This document shows, in pieces, positions 53,466 to 62,091 of a stretch of 64,000 bases of DNA. The DNA is from JANXXV01 sp038230275 (GTDB lineage: Bacteria > Acidobacteriota > Terriglobia > Bryobacterales > Bryobacteraceae), in contig JBBRNO010000009.1 of assembly GCA_038230275.1 (NCBI GenBank), positions 1 to 64,000 on the forward strand, read 5' to 3'. The first letter of the stretch is position 1. Every line of letters begins with the position of its first letter. Both the position numbers and the translations under genes were made by a program. The notes below the pieces were generated by a model. The model had not been told where the DNA came from and did not search any database. It saw only the letters and a program-made list of their open reading frames with translations.

Positions 53466-56400
53466 ATGTATTTACGCAAGCATCTCACCTCGTACTTTGA
53501 AACAGTGATCCGGAGCCGGGGCTCCGATCTTTTTTTCTGGCGCAAGATCACCATTCTGTCCGGCGACAACACGGAAGTGACGGCCACCGCGGAAGGGACG
53601 CAACTCTACTTTGTGCGCCTGATCAGGCAAGACCAGGCTATTCATGCTTACTGTGACTGTCCGTATTTCGATTCCGACGGACCGTGCAAACATCTCTGGG
53701 CGACCATCCTGGCGGCAGAGTCGAAAAACTACCTGCTGGGCTTCAGCGGCAAGCTGCGGTTGGAACTGGATTCCCCCGATGATTTCGATCCGTCCAGTTT
53801 TGACTTACTCCCCACGCCCGCCACCAAGCCATCGGAACGGCGAAAGATTATGGCGCCAGCGCCAAGGACACCGCAATGGAGGGAGATTGTTTCCAGACTC
53901 CCGCCGGAGATGGTTGGCTCGGTACAACGCGAAGTCTGGCGGTCCGACCGCGAGATTTACTACCTCATCGATGCCGCGGCCTCTGGATCGAACATCGCCG
54001 GCCTTCCGCTGGAAGTGAACTACCGCGAACGGAAGCAAACCGGTGAGTGGGGCAAATTGAAGAACACACGCATCCCCCGTTCGGCCGTGCCACAGATTCC
54101 CGATCCCTTGGACCGTGAGATTCTAACGGTGCTGGGCGGCGTTCCCGACCCCTACGCGTATCAATACGATTCGCTGCCGCTAGTGTTTCGCTTGAAGCAT
54201 ACCGTTCCAGATTTGTTGCTTCCCAAAATGTGCGCAACCGGCCGCTGCCTGTTGCGCGCCAGCAGTCTGACGCCGCTGGAATCCATGAAGCCGCTGGCCT
54301 GGGACGGCGGGGCTCCCTGGCAATTCCGGCTGTTGGTGGAACGCGACGGAGCCAACTGGCAAGTCCGCGGGAAATTCGGCCGCGACGAGCAATCCATGGA
54401 ATTGGGCGATCCCATCCTCTATCTGGAAGACGGGTTCCTGATTCACCACGGCCGCATTGCCCGATTCGACGACGGCGGTGCACCTGCCTGGCTACAGCTT
54501 CTGCTGCGACAGCCGTTTATTTCCGTGCCTGCCGAACAGGGGGAAGAGTTTGTAGAAGAGATTCTCAAGCGGCCCAAACCGCCCCGGATCGACTGGCCGG
54601 CCGAGTTGCAGTACGAGAGCGTACTGACCACTCCGGTGCCGCGCGTAGAGATTCACGAAGAGCAGCGGGCGCATTGGAAGAGCAAGAGCGAGCGGCTGGA
54701 GGCAGTGCTTTCCTTCGACTACGACGGCAAGAAGATTCCAGCCCGGTCCGCTTCCCAGGGGCATTACGACGCAGGGACGCGAAAATATTTCTTGCGCGAC
54801 CGCGACCTGGAAGTGGCCGCCGCGCAAAAAATGCGCGAGCTGGGCTTCAAGCCGGTTACCGCCACCTATGCCTTCTCCGATGCCGATTGGGAGCTGGCGC
54901 CGAAGAAGCTGCCGAACGCCGTGCGGGAGCTTGTCAAAGCGGGTTGGCATATTGAGGCCGAGGGCAAGATGTTCCGGAAACCGGGCGCCTTCCGGGCCGA
55001 ACTCTCATCGGGCATCGATTGGTTTGAGCTTCACGGCGGCGTGCAATACGGCGATGCCGAGGCTTCGCTGCCGGAACTGCTGAAGGCCATTCAGAAGGGC
55101 GAGCAGATGGTCCGGCTGAGCGACGGCACGTTTGGAATTATTCCGGACGAGTTGCTGCAGAAATACGGAATGCTGGTCGGCTTCGGCCAGAACAAAGACG
55201 GTCACATTCGATTTTCGCGGGCGCAGGCGGGTCTGCTGGATGTGCTGTTGGCGGATCGCCCCGAGATTCAAGTGGACCAGATTTTTTCCCAGGCGCGCCT
55301 GGAGTTGCGCCGCTTCGATGGCATTTCAGCCGCGGTGCAACCTGCGGGATTTGTAGGCGAACTGCGGCACTATCAGCGGGAAGGCCTGGGCTGGATGGAC
55401 TTCCTGCGCCGGTTCGGCATCGGCGGCTGCCTGGCGGACGATATGGGCGTCGGCAAGACTCCGCAGGTGTTGGCGATGCTGGAAGGACGGCGGCAGATCA
55501 GGGCGGAAGTGGGACCCTCTCTGGTTGTGGTGCCGCGTTCCTTGGTTTACAACTGGCAGCAGGAAGCGGCGCGATTTTGTCCGCAATTGCGCGTGCTGGA
55601 CCACACCGGCGTGGGGCGCGCCAAGGACCTGAAGCAGTTTGACGACTACGACCTGATTCTGACCACATACGGCACGCTGCGCCGGGATGTAGTGGATTTC
55701 GAAACTACACGGTTCGATTATGTGGTGCTGGACGAGGCGCAAGCGATCAAGAATGCGGCCAGCGAATCGGCGAAGGCCGCGCGGCTGCTTCAGGCCAATC
55801 ACCGGTTGGTGATGAGCGGGACGCCGGTGGAAAATCACCTGGGTGAACTCTGGAGCCTGTTCGAGTTTCTGAATCCAGGAATGTTGGGAAACGCGTCGGT
55901 GTTCCAATCGGCGGGCGGCGCCATGCGGAATCCGGATGAGGCTTCGCGGCACATGCTGGCAAAGGCAGTGCGCCCGTTCATTCTAAGGCGCACAAAAGAT
56001 CAGGTGGCCAAAGAGTTGCCCGCGAAGCTGGAACAAACGCTGTTCTGCGAACTGGACCCCGTGCAGCGGAAACACTACAACGAACTGCGCGATCATTTCC
56101 GCAACGCGCTGTTGAAGAACGTGGAGAGCGTGGGGCTTGCCAAATCGAAGATGATGATTCTGGAAGCACTGCTGCGCTTGCGGCAGGCCGCGTGTCATCC
56201 GGGGTTGATCGACAAGAAGCGGACCGGCGAATCCAGCGCGAAGCTGGAGATACTGCTGTCGCAATTGAGCCAGGTGATGGAAGAAGGGCACAAGGCGCTG
56301 GTGTTTTCGCAGTTCACCAGCATGCTCTCGATCGTGCGCGAGAACCTGGACCGCGACGGCGTGGTGTATGAATACCTGGACGGAAAAACGAAAGACCGGC

Positions 56401-56741
56401 AGGCGCGTGTGGAGCGGTTTCAGAACGATCCGGACTGCAAGTTGTTTCTGGTGAGTTTGAAGGCAGGCGGCGTAGGATTAAATCTGACCGCCGCCGAGTA
56501 TGTTTTTCTGCTGGACCCCTGGTGGAATCCAGCAGTGGAATCGCAGGCCATTGACCGCGCGCACCGCATTGGCCAGAGCAAGCGCGTGTTCGCCTACCGC
56601 TTGATCGCGCGCGAGACGGTGGAAGAAAAGGTGCTTGAGCTGCAAGTGAAGAAACGCGATCTGGCGGATGCGATCATCAACGCGGATAACCGGTTGGTGG
56701 GCGATATGAAACGCGAGGATCTGGAACTCCTGTTCTCATAG
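53466..56741 (+). CDS. SNF2-family ATP-dependent helicase-like protein with SWIM zinc finger
   Basis: A protein of 1091 residues. Residues 63-76 form a SWIM zinc finger (Cys63, Cys65, Cys74, His76). A large middle region (about 100-620) of unknown fold precedes the SNF2 motor: Walker A DDMGVGKT (Lys664), DEAQ box 756-759, SGTPVENHLGELWSLFEFLN, and the C-terminal helicase half with GGVGLNLTAAEYVFLLDPWW and the motif VI QAIDRAHRIGQ. Such enzymes translocate on double-stranded DNA and remodel protein-DNA complexes; bacterial relatives include RapA and HepA-like proteins. Length and domain order are normal, with no sign of truncation. It is cytoplasmic and stands alone. Confidence 0.9.
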   Translation: MYLRKHLTSYFETVIRSRGSDLFFWRKITILSGDNTEVTATAEGTQLYFVRLIRQDQAIHAYCDCPYFDSDGPCKHLWATILAAESKNYLLGFSGKLRLELDSPDDFDPSSFDLLPTPATKPSERRKIMAPAPRTPQWREIVSRLPPEMVGSVQREVWRSDREIYYLIDAAASGSNIAGLPLEVNYRERKQTGEWGKLKNTRIPRSAVPQIPDPLDREILTVLGGVPDPYAYQYDSLPLVFRLKHTVPDLLLPKMCATGRCLLRASSLTPLESMKPLAWDGGAPWQFRLLVERDGANWQVRGKFGRDEQSMELGDPILYLEDGFLIHHGRIARFDDGGAPAWLQLLLRQPFISVPAEQGEEFVEEILKRPKPPRIDWPAELQYESVLTTPVPRVEIHEEQRAHWKSKSERLEAVLSFDYDGKKIPARSASQGHYDAGTRKYFLRDRDLEVAAAQKMRELGFKPVTATYAFSDADWELAPKKLPNAVRELVKAGWHIEAEGKMFRKPGAFRAELSSGIDWFELHGGVQYGDAEASLPELLKAIQKGEQMVRLSDGTFGIIPDELLQKYGMLVGFGQNKDGHIRFSRAQAGLLDVLLADRPEIQVDQIFSQARLELRRFDGISAAVQPAGFVGELRHYQREGLGWMDFLRRFGIGGCLADDMGVGKTPQVLAMLEGRRQIRAEVGPSLVVVPRSLVYNWQQEAARFCPQLRVLDHTGVGRAKDLKQFDDYDLILTTYGTLRRDVVDFETTRFDYVVLDEAQAIKNAASESAKAARLLQANHRLVMSGTPVENHLGELWSLFEFLNPGMLGNASVFQSAGGAMRNPDEASRHMLAKAVRPFILRRTKDQVAKELPAKLEQTLFCELDPVQRKHYNELRDHFRNALLKNVESVGLAKSKMMILEALLRLRQAACHPGLIDKKRTGESSAKLEILLSQLSQVMEEGHKALVFSQFTSMLSIVRENLDRDGVVYEYLDGKTKDRQARVERFQNDPDCKLFLVSLKAGGVGLNLTAAEYVFLLDPWWNPAVESQAIDRAHRIGQSKRVFAYRLIARETVEEKVLELQVKKRDLADAIINADNRLVGDMKREDLELLFS

Positions 56742-56754
56742 CGCCCGTTGCACC

Positions 56755-57081
56755 CTATTTATCTTCGCCCGGCGCGCGGTACTTGGAAGGCAGCGCCAGC
56801 GCCTGATCCACTTCATCGATGGTCAAGAGCGGCGTGGTCTTGATGCGAACCAATCCGGTCGATCCAGTGGCCAAGGACAGTGCGGCGGCGGCGATATTGT
56901 CCGGCGCCTCCACAATCAGCACTACGTCGTCTGAGCCGAAGGCGAAGTAAAAGCTCTCCAGCTTGCCCTTGATTTGTTTCATTGCCGCTTGAACGGCAGC
57001 TTTACGGCCGGAGGCTTTGTCCTTGGCCAGTCCCTTGAGTCCATCCGCGGTGTAGCTTGCTTGAATCAGATACTTTGGCAT
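56755..57081 (-). CDS. GYD-domain (ferredoxin-fold) protein
   Basis: A protein of 108 residues. ATG 57081 follows an AAGGATA ribosome-binding site. Recognisable GYD-family parts: MPKYLIQASYTADGLKGLA, the FGSDDVVLIVEAPD strand, and the end VRIKTTPLLTIDEVDQAL. The domain is a dimeric alpha/beta barrel of unknown role. It is on the same strand as the 57181-57459 gene, 99 bases away, and converges on the SNF2 gene with a 13-base gap. Confidence 0.75.
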   Translation of the reverse strand: MPKYLIQASYTADGLKGLAKDKASGRKAAVQAAMKQIKGKLESFYFAFGSDDVVLIVEAPDNIAAAALSLATGSTGLVRIKTTPLLTIDEVDQALALPSKYRAPGEDK

Positions 57082-57180
57082 GAGTTTATCCTTTTGGGGC
57101 GGCACTGCAAAGCCCCGTGCAATCCAGTGATTGTACTGAGGCGCAAACCGGAAAGCAACGAAAAGCGGCGAATTGTCGCG

Positions 57181-57459
57181 CTACAGTTCGAACTTCTGAT
57201 CCAGGACAAATATTCGGACGCTCTCCCGCCGGATGCCATCAAAGGCCATCGCTTCCGCCGTCGCTGGGGAATGCAGGCCCGCCATGTAAACGGCCACGTC
57301 TTCCGGTTCGAAGCAGACGGCAACTTCATTGGTTCCGAGTGTTCCGAAACTGATCGGGTCTTTGACTGTCTGACTCCGGAAGAGGTCGCCGTGGGTGCGG
57401 AAACCCGCTTCCCATTTCACCAGATCTTCTACCTGCGCTACGATGACAACCTTGGCCAT
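57181..57459 (-). CDS. Small dimeric alpha/beta-barrel-like protein, hypothetical
   Basis: A protein of 92 residues. ATG 57459 follows GGAGCCTGGAA. The pattern (MAKVVIVAQVEDLVKWEAGF, THGDLF, then VAVCFEPEDVAVYMAGLHSP and a final strand) resembles the ferredoxin-like fold of antibiotic-biosynthesis-monooxygenase-type proteins, where one His and one Trp near the start are common, but no family can be fixed. Neighbours are the GYD-domain gene and the divergent RraA-like gene. Confidence 0.6.
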   Translation of the reverse strand: MAKVVIVAQVEDLVKWEAGFRTHGDLFRSQTVKDPISFGTLGTNEVAVCFEPEDVAVYMAGLHSPATAEAMAFDGIRRESVRIFVLDQKFEL

Positions 57460-57552
57460 TTCCAGGCTCCTTTAGTGGCTCACGCCGGCTCCAAACATAG
57501 CAAAAGCCGTTACGGGCGGCAACCCGGAATTCTACGCGCATATGCTATACCC

Positions 57553-58404
57553 ATGCGATTTGCGTCTGTCCTGCTGATCTCCACCGGACTGTTCGCCCAG
57601 ACTGCTTCCCTGACGGTGGAAGCGCCGCCGCGCACCCTTCCCGCCCACGTCTCCGCTAAGCTAAGCGCAGCTGATCGGGAACTGTTCGGCAAGCTGATGA
57701 CGGTGGGGCTGGAAGCTGCATGGTCGGCGGTGACGCTCCAAGGGTATGCGCTCTGCTTCATCAACGAACTGACGCCGCTGAATGCAGACCGGCGCATGGT
57801 GGGCCGCGCGCGGACTTTGCGCTACCTGCCTAATCGCAAAGATCTGCGCGAGAAGATCTACGCGGCGGGTCCGCAGCTAAATTATCGCTCCGCCGAAGAA
57901 GCCCAGCCCGGCGATGTGCTGGTATTCGACGCCGGGGGTGAGACGCACTCCACGGTATCGGGCGCCATGGTGACCACTCGCTTCCTGATGCGCGGCGGCG
58001 CCGGAATCCTGGTGGACGGATGCATGCGCGATGTTCCGGATCTGGCTGCCATGCCGGCGAGCATCTACTTGCGTTGCGGCCATGCTTCCAGTGTTAGTCC
58101 GTTGATGCTGAGTGTCGATTATCAAGTGCCCGTGCGCATTGGCGGCGTAACTGTGACACCGGGCGACCTTCTTGTCGGCGAACGCCACGGGGTGCTGGTC
58201 ATCCCGGCGTCTATCGTGGATGAGATCTTGAATAGCGATCATGCGATGCTTCGACCTTCGCAGGATCGCCCGCCGCTTACGCCGTCAGTTCGCGCCCCAA
58301 TAGCGCAGAGACTTTCAGCAAGGAGTACGGCGCCTCCTGCGAATCCATCACCCGCGCGATCTCCGCGTCTGTCAAATGAAATTGCTCCCGCAGATGCAAA
58401 ATGA
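57553..58404 (+). CDS. RraA/dimethylmenaquinone-methyltransferase-family protein, secreted form
   Basis: A protein of 283 residues from ATG 57553; the frame is open far upstream but is antisense to the genes on the other strand there. A signal peptide (MRFASVLLISTGLFAQTAS) precedes an RraA-like fold (about 45-235): GDVLVFDAGGETHSTVSGAM, then GGAGILVDGCMRDVPDLAAM and GDLLVGERHGVLVIPASI, which carry the family aldolase/RNase-E-regulator motifs. The last 50 residues are Pro/Ser/Arg-rich, do not resemble the family, and are antisense to the gene at 58277, so the natural C-terminus has probably been lost or extended by a stop mutation. Confidence 0.75.
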   Translation: MRFASVLLISTGLFAQTASLTVEAPPRTLPAHVSAKLSAADRELFGKLMTVGLEAAWSAVTLQGYALCFINELTPLNADRRMVGRARTLRYLPNRKDLREKIYAAGPQLNYRSAEEAQPGDVLVFDAGGETHSTVSGAMVTTRFLMRGGAGILVDGCMRDVPDLAAMPASIYLRCGHASSVSPLMLSVDYQVPVRIGGVTVTPGDLLVGERHGVLVIPASIVDEILNSDHAMLRPSQDRPPLTPSVRAPIAQRLSARSTAPPANPSPARSPRLSNEIAPADAK

Positions 58405-58555
58405 ATTTCACCTTGTATTCCTGATGCATCGAAAGAAAGGTGGTTCCATTCTTCTCCACAGTGGAAATCCAATCGAACCGTTTCATGTCCATAAGGACAC
58501 TCTCGGTCGTCTTCAAGTGCTGTGCAGTAACTGTTAGTGACTGGTAGCTAGGCAT
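58277..58555 (-). CDS. Small hypothetical protein in the ArsR-SulP operon
   Basis: A protein of 92 residues from ATG 58555 (a shorter form from 58492 is possible). It contains a stretch of amphipathic helix and a helix-turn-helix-like end (KFILHLREQFHLTDAEIARV, then SLLKVSALLGREL). It follows the SulP gene after 13 bases on the same strand, so it may be the third gene of that operon. The 3' end overlaps by 128 bases the convergent RraA-like gene. No family was recognised. Confidence 0.5.
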   Translation of the reverse strand: MPSYQSLTVTAQHLKTTESVLMDMKRFDWISTVEKNGTTFLSMHQEYKVKFILHLREQFHLTDAEIARVMDSQEAPYSLLKVSALLGRELTA

Positions 58556-58568
58556 AATTTGAAATTGT

Positions 58569-60299
58569 TTAGATCGATCCGTGTTTCCCCAGATGTTCGG
58601 CGGCGGCAGCCCCCACACCCGAAAACCCGGCGGCGATCTCACGCGCCCGGTCCAAGGCGGTTTGCACGTCGGGAAGAATATTCTCCGCGCCGATGTACTC
58701 CACGAATTCGGATTGCATCAGGAATTCCGCCGGTTGACGCCGCGCGCCGCAGAACAGCAGCGTTCTGCCGGAGCGTCGCAGACGGTCTGAAAATACTTGC
58801 AGCGCATGGAGTCCGGTGGCGTCGATGGCGGTCATATTGCGCAACCGGATGATCACGATCTCCGGGTATCTGGAAAGGTCTGCCGTCTCATCGGCAAGCT
58901 TATCGGTGGTGCCGAATAGAAACGGGCCGTGGATACGGAGAATGGAAACGTACGCCGGCACCTGCTTGTCTTGCAAAATATGCGCCCGTCCGTCCTCGAT
59001 GTATTCGGGCGTAACGATGGAAACGGTGGTGGTCTGCGAAACCCGGTAGATGTAGAGCAGGGAAGCCAGCGCCATGCCCACTTCCACCGCCACCGTCAGG
59101 TCCGCCATCACGGTCAACGCAAAAGTAATAAACCACACCGACTTGTCCGGCAATTCCAGACGCAGGATGTTGCCGATTTCCTTCCATTCGCCCATGTTGT
59201 AGGCGACCACAAACAGCACCGCGGCCAATGTGGCCAGCGGAATGAATTTCGCCAGCGGGGCCAAAAGAAGAATGACCGCAAGCAGCGTTAGCGCATGAAC
59301 GATGCCCGCTACCGGAGTTCTTCCACCCGCCCGGAAATTCGTTGCCGTGCGCGCGATGGCGCCAGTGACTGGAATGCCACCCACCAGGGGCGCCATCAAG
59401 TTGGCGACGCCTTGCGCCACCAATTCCGCATTGGAATTGTGACGGTCGCCGCACATCGAATCCGCCACCACGGCCGATAGCAGACTCTCCACCGCGGCCA
59501 GAATCGCCACCGTCAGCGCAGCAGGGAATAGCGGAATTATCAGGTCGAAGCGAAACGCGGGAATTGCGAATGCAGGTAAGCCACTGGGAATCCCGCCGAA
59601 CTTGGAACCGATTGTTTCCACCGGAAGCTGCAACACCGCCACGCACAGCGTGCCCACAACCAGCGCGACGATGGAACCCGGCAGCTTCGGAACAAACTTC
59701 GGCACCATCAAGATCACCGCCAGTGAGACAATTGCCAAGGCCACAGTGACAATGTCGAAAGTGTGCCAGTTGGCGCCCAGGCTCTGCAGGCGCGCGACGA
59801 ACTCACTGGGAATTTCTTTGATCCGCAGGCCAAGGAAATCTTTGATCTGTGTGGAGGCGATCAACAACGCGATGCCATTGGTAAAACCGATGACCACGGG
59901 CCGCGGAATGAACTTCACCGCATTGCCAAGTCCGGTGAAGCCAAGAAACAACAGGATTACCCCAGCCATCATCGTCACCATCAGCAGGCCTGACAGTCCA
60001 TGCTTGGCGAGGATGCCCGCCACAATCACCACGAACGCACCGGTCGGGCCGCCAATCTGAATCCTGGACCCGCCCAGTACCGAAACGATCAGTCCGCCCA
60101 CGATGGCCGTGTAGATGCCGGCTTGTGGCGTGACCCCGGATGCGATGCCAAACGCCATGGCAAGCGGCAGCGCCACGAGGCCGACCGTGAGCCCGGCGAT
60201 CAAATCGGCCCAAAATGCGTGGAGCGTATAGGATGGCAGACAATCCAACAGCCGGGGCCGCCAGTTCCGCCAGGGGATTCGCGCCAGTGCGTCTCTCAT
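58569..60299 (-). CDS. SulP-family inorganic anion transporter with STAS domain
   Basis: A protein of 576 residues. Residues about 15-420 hold 12 or so membrane helices with the SulP landmarks DLIAGLTVGLVALPLAMAFG, then GIYTAIVGGLIVSVLGGSRI and GPTGAFVVIV, and residues about 435-550 are a cytoplasmic STAS domain (YPEIVIIRLRNMTAIDATGL). SulP proteins move sulfate, bicarbonate or other anions, usually with Na or H. The substrate cannot be told. The start ATG at 60299 overlaps the stop of the ArsR gene by four bases (ATGA), so both are one operon under the palindrome at 60631-60654. Confidence 0.88.
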   Translation of the reverse strand: MRDALARIPWRNWRPRLLDCLPSYTLHAFWADLIAGLTVGLVALPLAMAFGIASGVTPQAGIYTAIVGGLIVSVLGGSRIQIGGPTGAFVVIVAGILAKHGLSGLLMVTMMAGVILLFLGFTGLGNAVKFIPRPVVIGFTNGIALLIASTQIKDFLGLRIKEIPSEFVARLQSLGANWHTFDIVTVALAIVSLAVILMVPKFVPKLPGSIVALVVGTLCVAVLQLPVETIGSKFGGIPSGLPAFAIPAFRFDLIIPLFPAALTVAILAAVESLLSAVVADSMCGDRHNSNAELVAQGVANLMAPLVGGIPVTGAIARTATNFRAGGRTPVAGIVHALTLLAVILLLAPLAKFIPLATLAAVLFVVAYNMGEWKEIGNILRLELPDKSVWFITFALTVMADLTVAVEVGMALASLLYIYRVSQTTTVSIVTPEYIEDGRAHILQDKQVPAYVSILRIHGPFLFGTTDKLADETADLSRYPEIVIIRLRNMTAIDATGLHALQVFSDRLRRSGRTLLFCGARRQPAEFLMQSEFVEYIGAENILPDVQTALDRAREIAAGFSGVGAAAAEHLGKHGSI

Positions 60300-60622
60300 T
60301 GCTCGCGGATTCCTTGCAGCATGCTAACCGTTCCTGAAAGTTGCGAGAAAAAGTAGCGCCGTAAGATATTCAGAACCTCAATTAACGCCGGATCACGCAG
60401 CGAGTAGAAAACCTGGTTGCCCGCTTTGCGGCTGACGACGATCATTTTCGCGCGCAGTATCGCCAGATGCTGCGAAGCGTTCGCCTGCTCCAGTTCCAGC
60501 TTTTCAATCAGTTGGCCGGCGGAGAGTTCGCCATCGCGCAAGCTCTCCACGATGGCGATCCGTGTGGGATGAGCAAGGCCCTGGAAAATCTCAGCCTTGA
60601 ATCCGCGCAAGTCGCTATTCAT
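60296..60622 (-). CDS. ArsR-family transcription regulator of the SulP operon
   Basis: A protein of 108 residues from ATG 60622; a longer frame exists but its leader is not family-like. It is a winged helix-turn-helix of the ArsR/SmtB family: FQGLAHPTRIAIVESLRDGE, recognition helix ANASQHLAILRAK and wing VVSRKAGNQVFYSL. It contains no Cys, so it is neither a classic metal sensor nor a persulfide sensor of the SqrR/BigR type. It overlaps SulP by four bases, and a perfect palindrome lies nine bases before its start within its promoter, so autorepression is very likely. Confidence 0.88.
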   Translation of the reverse strand: MNSDLRGFKAEIFQGLAHPTRIAIVESLRDGELSAGQLIEKLELEQANASQHLAILRAKMIVVSRKAGNQVFYSLRDPALIEVLNILRRYFFSQLSGTVSMLQGIREQ

Positions 60623-60629
60623 TGATATT

Positions 60630-60658
60630 AGTATATTCGATTGTACGAATATACGCAA
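60630..60658 (-). promoter_or_regulatory. ArsR operon promoter with an operator palindrome in the spacer
   Basis: Reading the minus strand, TTGCGT (60658-60653) and TATACT (60635-60630) are separated by 17 bases, a good sigma70-like promoter. Within it lies a perfect 9-base inverted repeat, GTATATTCG (60631-60639) and CGAATATAC (60646-60654), separated by six bases. The arms resemble ArsR/SmtB operators. A bound dimer would cover both boxes and so block polymerase. The palindrome also lies between the regulator and the divergent beta-lactamase-like gene. Confidence 0.7.
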
Positions 60659-60678
60659 CGCTGGTTATCATTGGCTGC

Positions 60679-61572
60679 ATGCACGCCATTTGCTTCTTTG
60701 CCTTGCTGCTCGCTGCCGCCGCACCGGCGCAGACCCTGTCTGACAGTCTTCGGAGCAAAATTAGTGGCTTTGCGGGCACAGTCTCCCTCTATGCGAAGAA
60801 CCTGGATACCGGAGCCACAGTGGGTATCCGCGAAACCGATCCTGTCCGCACCGCCAGCACCATCAAGTTGCCCATTCTGCTGGCGGTGTTTGACGCCGTG
60901 GCCCGCGGCAAAGCGCAGTGGACGGAGCCGCTGACGCTATCGGCCGCTGAGAAAGTGTCCGGCTCTGGAGTGCTGGGCACCGAAATCTCAGACGGTGTGG
61001 CGATACCCCTTCGCGATGTGGTCAATCTGATGATGGTGCTGAGCGACAACACCGCCACCAACCTGGTGCTGGAGCGCTTCACGGCCGACGCTGTCAACGC
61101 GTACCTGGACTCCATCGGCATCAAGGCCACCCGTTCCATGCGCAAGGTCCGCGGCGATGGGAACCAGCTTAAAACACCATCCGGCGTCTCGGCCGCCGGC
61201 AAGCTTTCAGAAAATCAGAAGTATGGCCTTGGCGTATCCACACCGCGTGACATGGTGACGATTCTGGAGAAAGTGGAGCGCGGCGAGATCGTAGACGCGG
61301 AGGCGTCCCGGCAGATCATCGCCATCATGAAGCGCTGCCGGGACGATTCCGGAATTCGCCGCCGCGTGGGCGATGTGACGGTAGCGAACAAGACGGGAGC
61401 GCTGGACGCGCTGCGCTCCGATGTCGGCATCGTCTATGCAAAAGGCGGCCGCATCGCAATGGCAATCACGGTGGATGGGATGCCGAAGATCGATTACGGT
61501 CCTGATAACGCGGGTTGCTTGTTGATCGCGGAGCTGGCCAAAATGCTGGTGGACGGGTTGGGCAAGAAATAA
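60679..61572 (+). CDS. Class A beta-lactamase-like serine hydrolase
   Basis: A protein of 297 residues from ATG 60679 with a signal peptide (about residues 1-18). The class A landmarks are present: STIKLP (Ser60, Lys63), SDN at 122-124 and KTG at 238-240 (NKTGALD), in a Beta-lactamase2 fold. The omega-loop ExxLN motif that holds the deacylating Glu166 is not visible; the region reads KVRGDGNQLKTPSG. It may therefore be a penicillin-binding-like or slowly acting enzyme rather than an effective lactamase. It is divergent from the ArsR gene. Confidence 0.85.
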   Translation: MHAICFFALLLAAAAPAQTLSDSLRSKISGFAGTVSLYAKNLDTGATVGIRETDPVRTASTIKLPILLAVFDAVARGKAQWTEPLTLSAAEKVSGSGVLGTEISDGVAIPLRDVVNLMMVLSDNTATNLVLERFTADAVNAYLDSIGIKATRSMRKVRGDGNQLKTPSGVSAAGKLSENQKYGLGVSTPRDMVTILEKVERGEIVDAEASRQIIAIMKRCRDDSGIRRRVGDVTVANKTGALDALRSDVGIVYAKGGRIAMAITVDGMPKIDYGPDNAGCLLIAELAKMLVDGLGKK

Positions 61573-61616
61573 AATCAGCAACTAAATGGTTGCGCAATGC
61601 ATTCTCCCCGGGCTAT

Positions 61617-61638
61617 CATGCAACCTGGAGGTTGCATG
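61617..61638 (+). promoter_or_regulatory. Perfect 10-base palindrome over the ribosome-binding site (probable ArsR operator)
   Basis: CATGCAACCT (61617-61626) and AGGTTGCATG (61629-61638) are exact reverse complements with two bases between. The right arm contains the GGAGG ribosome-binding site (61627-61631) and the ATG at 61636. An imperfect copy, CAACTAAATGGTTG, lies at 61579-61592. A dimer of the ArsR regulator encoded downstream could bind both; alternatively the palindrome forms a transcript hairpin that hides the ribosome-binding site. Confidence 0.6.
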
Positions 61639-62091
61639 ACGGAACTTAACGCTCTCAGCAGAATCGATTGCAGCATCACCATCAAAGCGTCGCCCCAACG
61701 TGTTTATCGGGCTTTAACGACAGCATCCGAACTCTCCGCCTGGTTCCAGGTCACCGTGGAAGGCGAAATCGCCATCGGGAACGAGGTTTGGATTACCGGT
61801 TTCGGTCAACGAACCAGCATTCATATTATTGAGATGACGCCACCCACGCGATTCGCCTGGCGCTGGCATCCTGGACGGGTGGATCCGGCTGTCGATTACG
61901 CGAAGGAAACCCGCACGACAGTGACATTTACGCTGCAGCCAGCCGACGGCGGTACATTGCTGCAGGTTTCTGAAACCGGCTTCGACGAAGTCTCTCTGGC
62001 CCGGCGCGCGTCGGTCTACAAGGACAATACGAACGGATGGTCGGCGGTAGTCGTTTGGTTGCGGGATTATGTCCAGAAAGCGAACGGATAA
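61636..62091 (+). CDS. SRPBCC/AHSA1-family protein
   Basis: A protein of 151 residues from ATG 61636. It is a START/Bet v1-like domain of the Aha1-C-terminal family: ITIKASPQRVYRALTTASEL, then WFQVTVEGEIAIGNEVWITG, an ARFAWRW-type strand, and the final helix WSAVVVWLRDYVQ. Members bind hydrophobic ligands; no catalytic role is known. It is the first gene of a two-gene unit with an ArsR regulator that overlaps its 3' end by 23 bases, a very common pair. Confidence 0.85.
   Translation: MTELNALSRIDCSITIKASPQRVYRALTTASELSAWFQVTVEGEIAIGNEVWITGFGQRTSIHIIEMTPPTRFAWRWHPGRVDPAVDYAKETRTTVTFTLQPADGGTLLQVSETGFDEVSLARRASVYKDNTNGWSAVVVWLRDYVQKANG

Noticed and set aside
60679..61572. Calling the beta-lactamase-like gene a resistance determinant
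   Set aside because: The deacylation motif is missing and nothing links it to a mobile element or lactam-sensing regulator.
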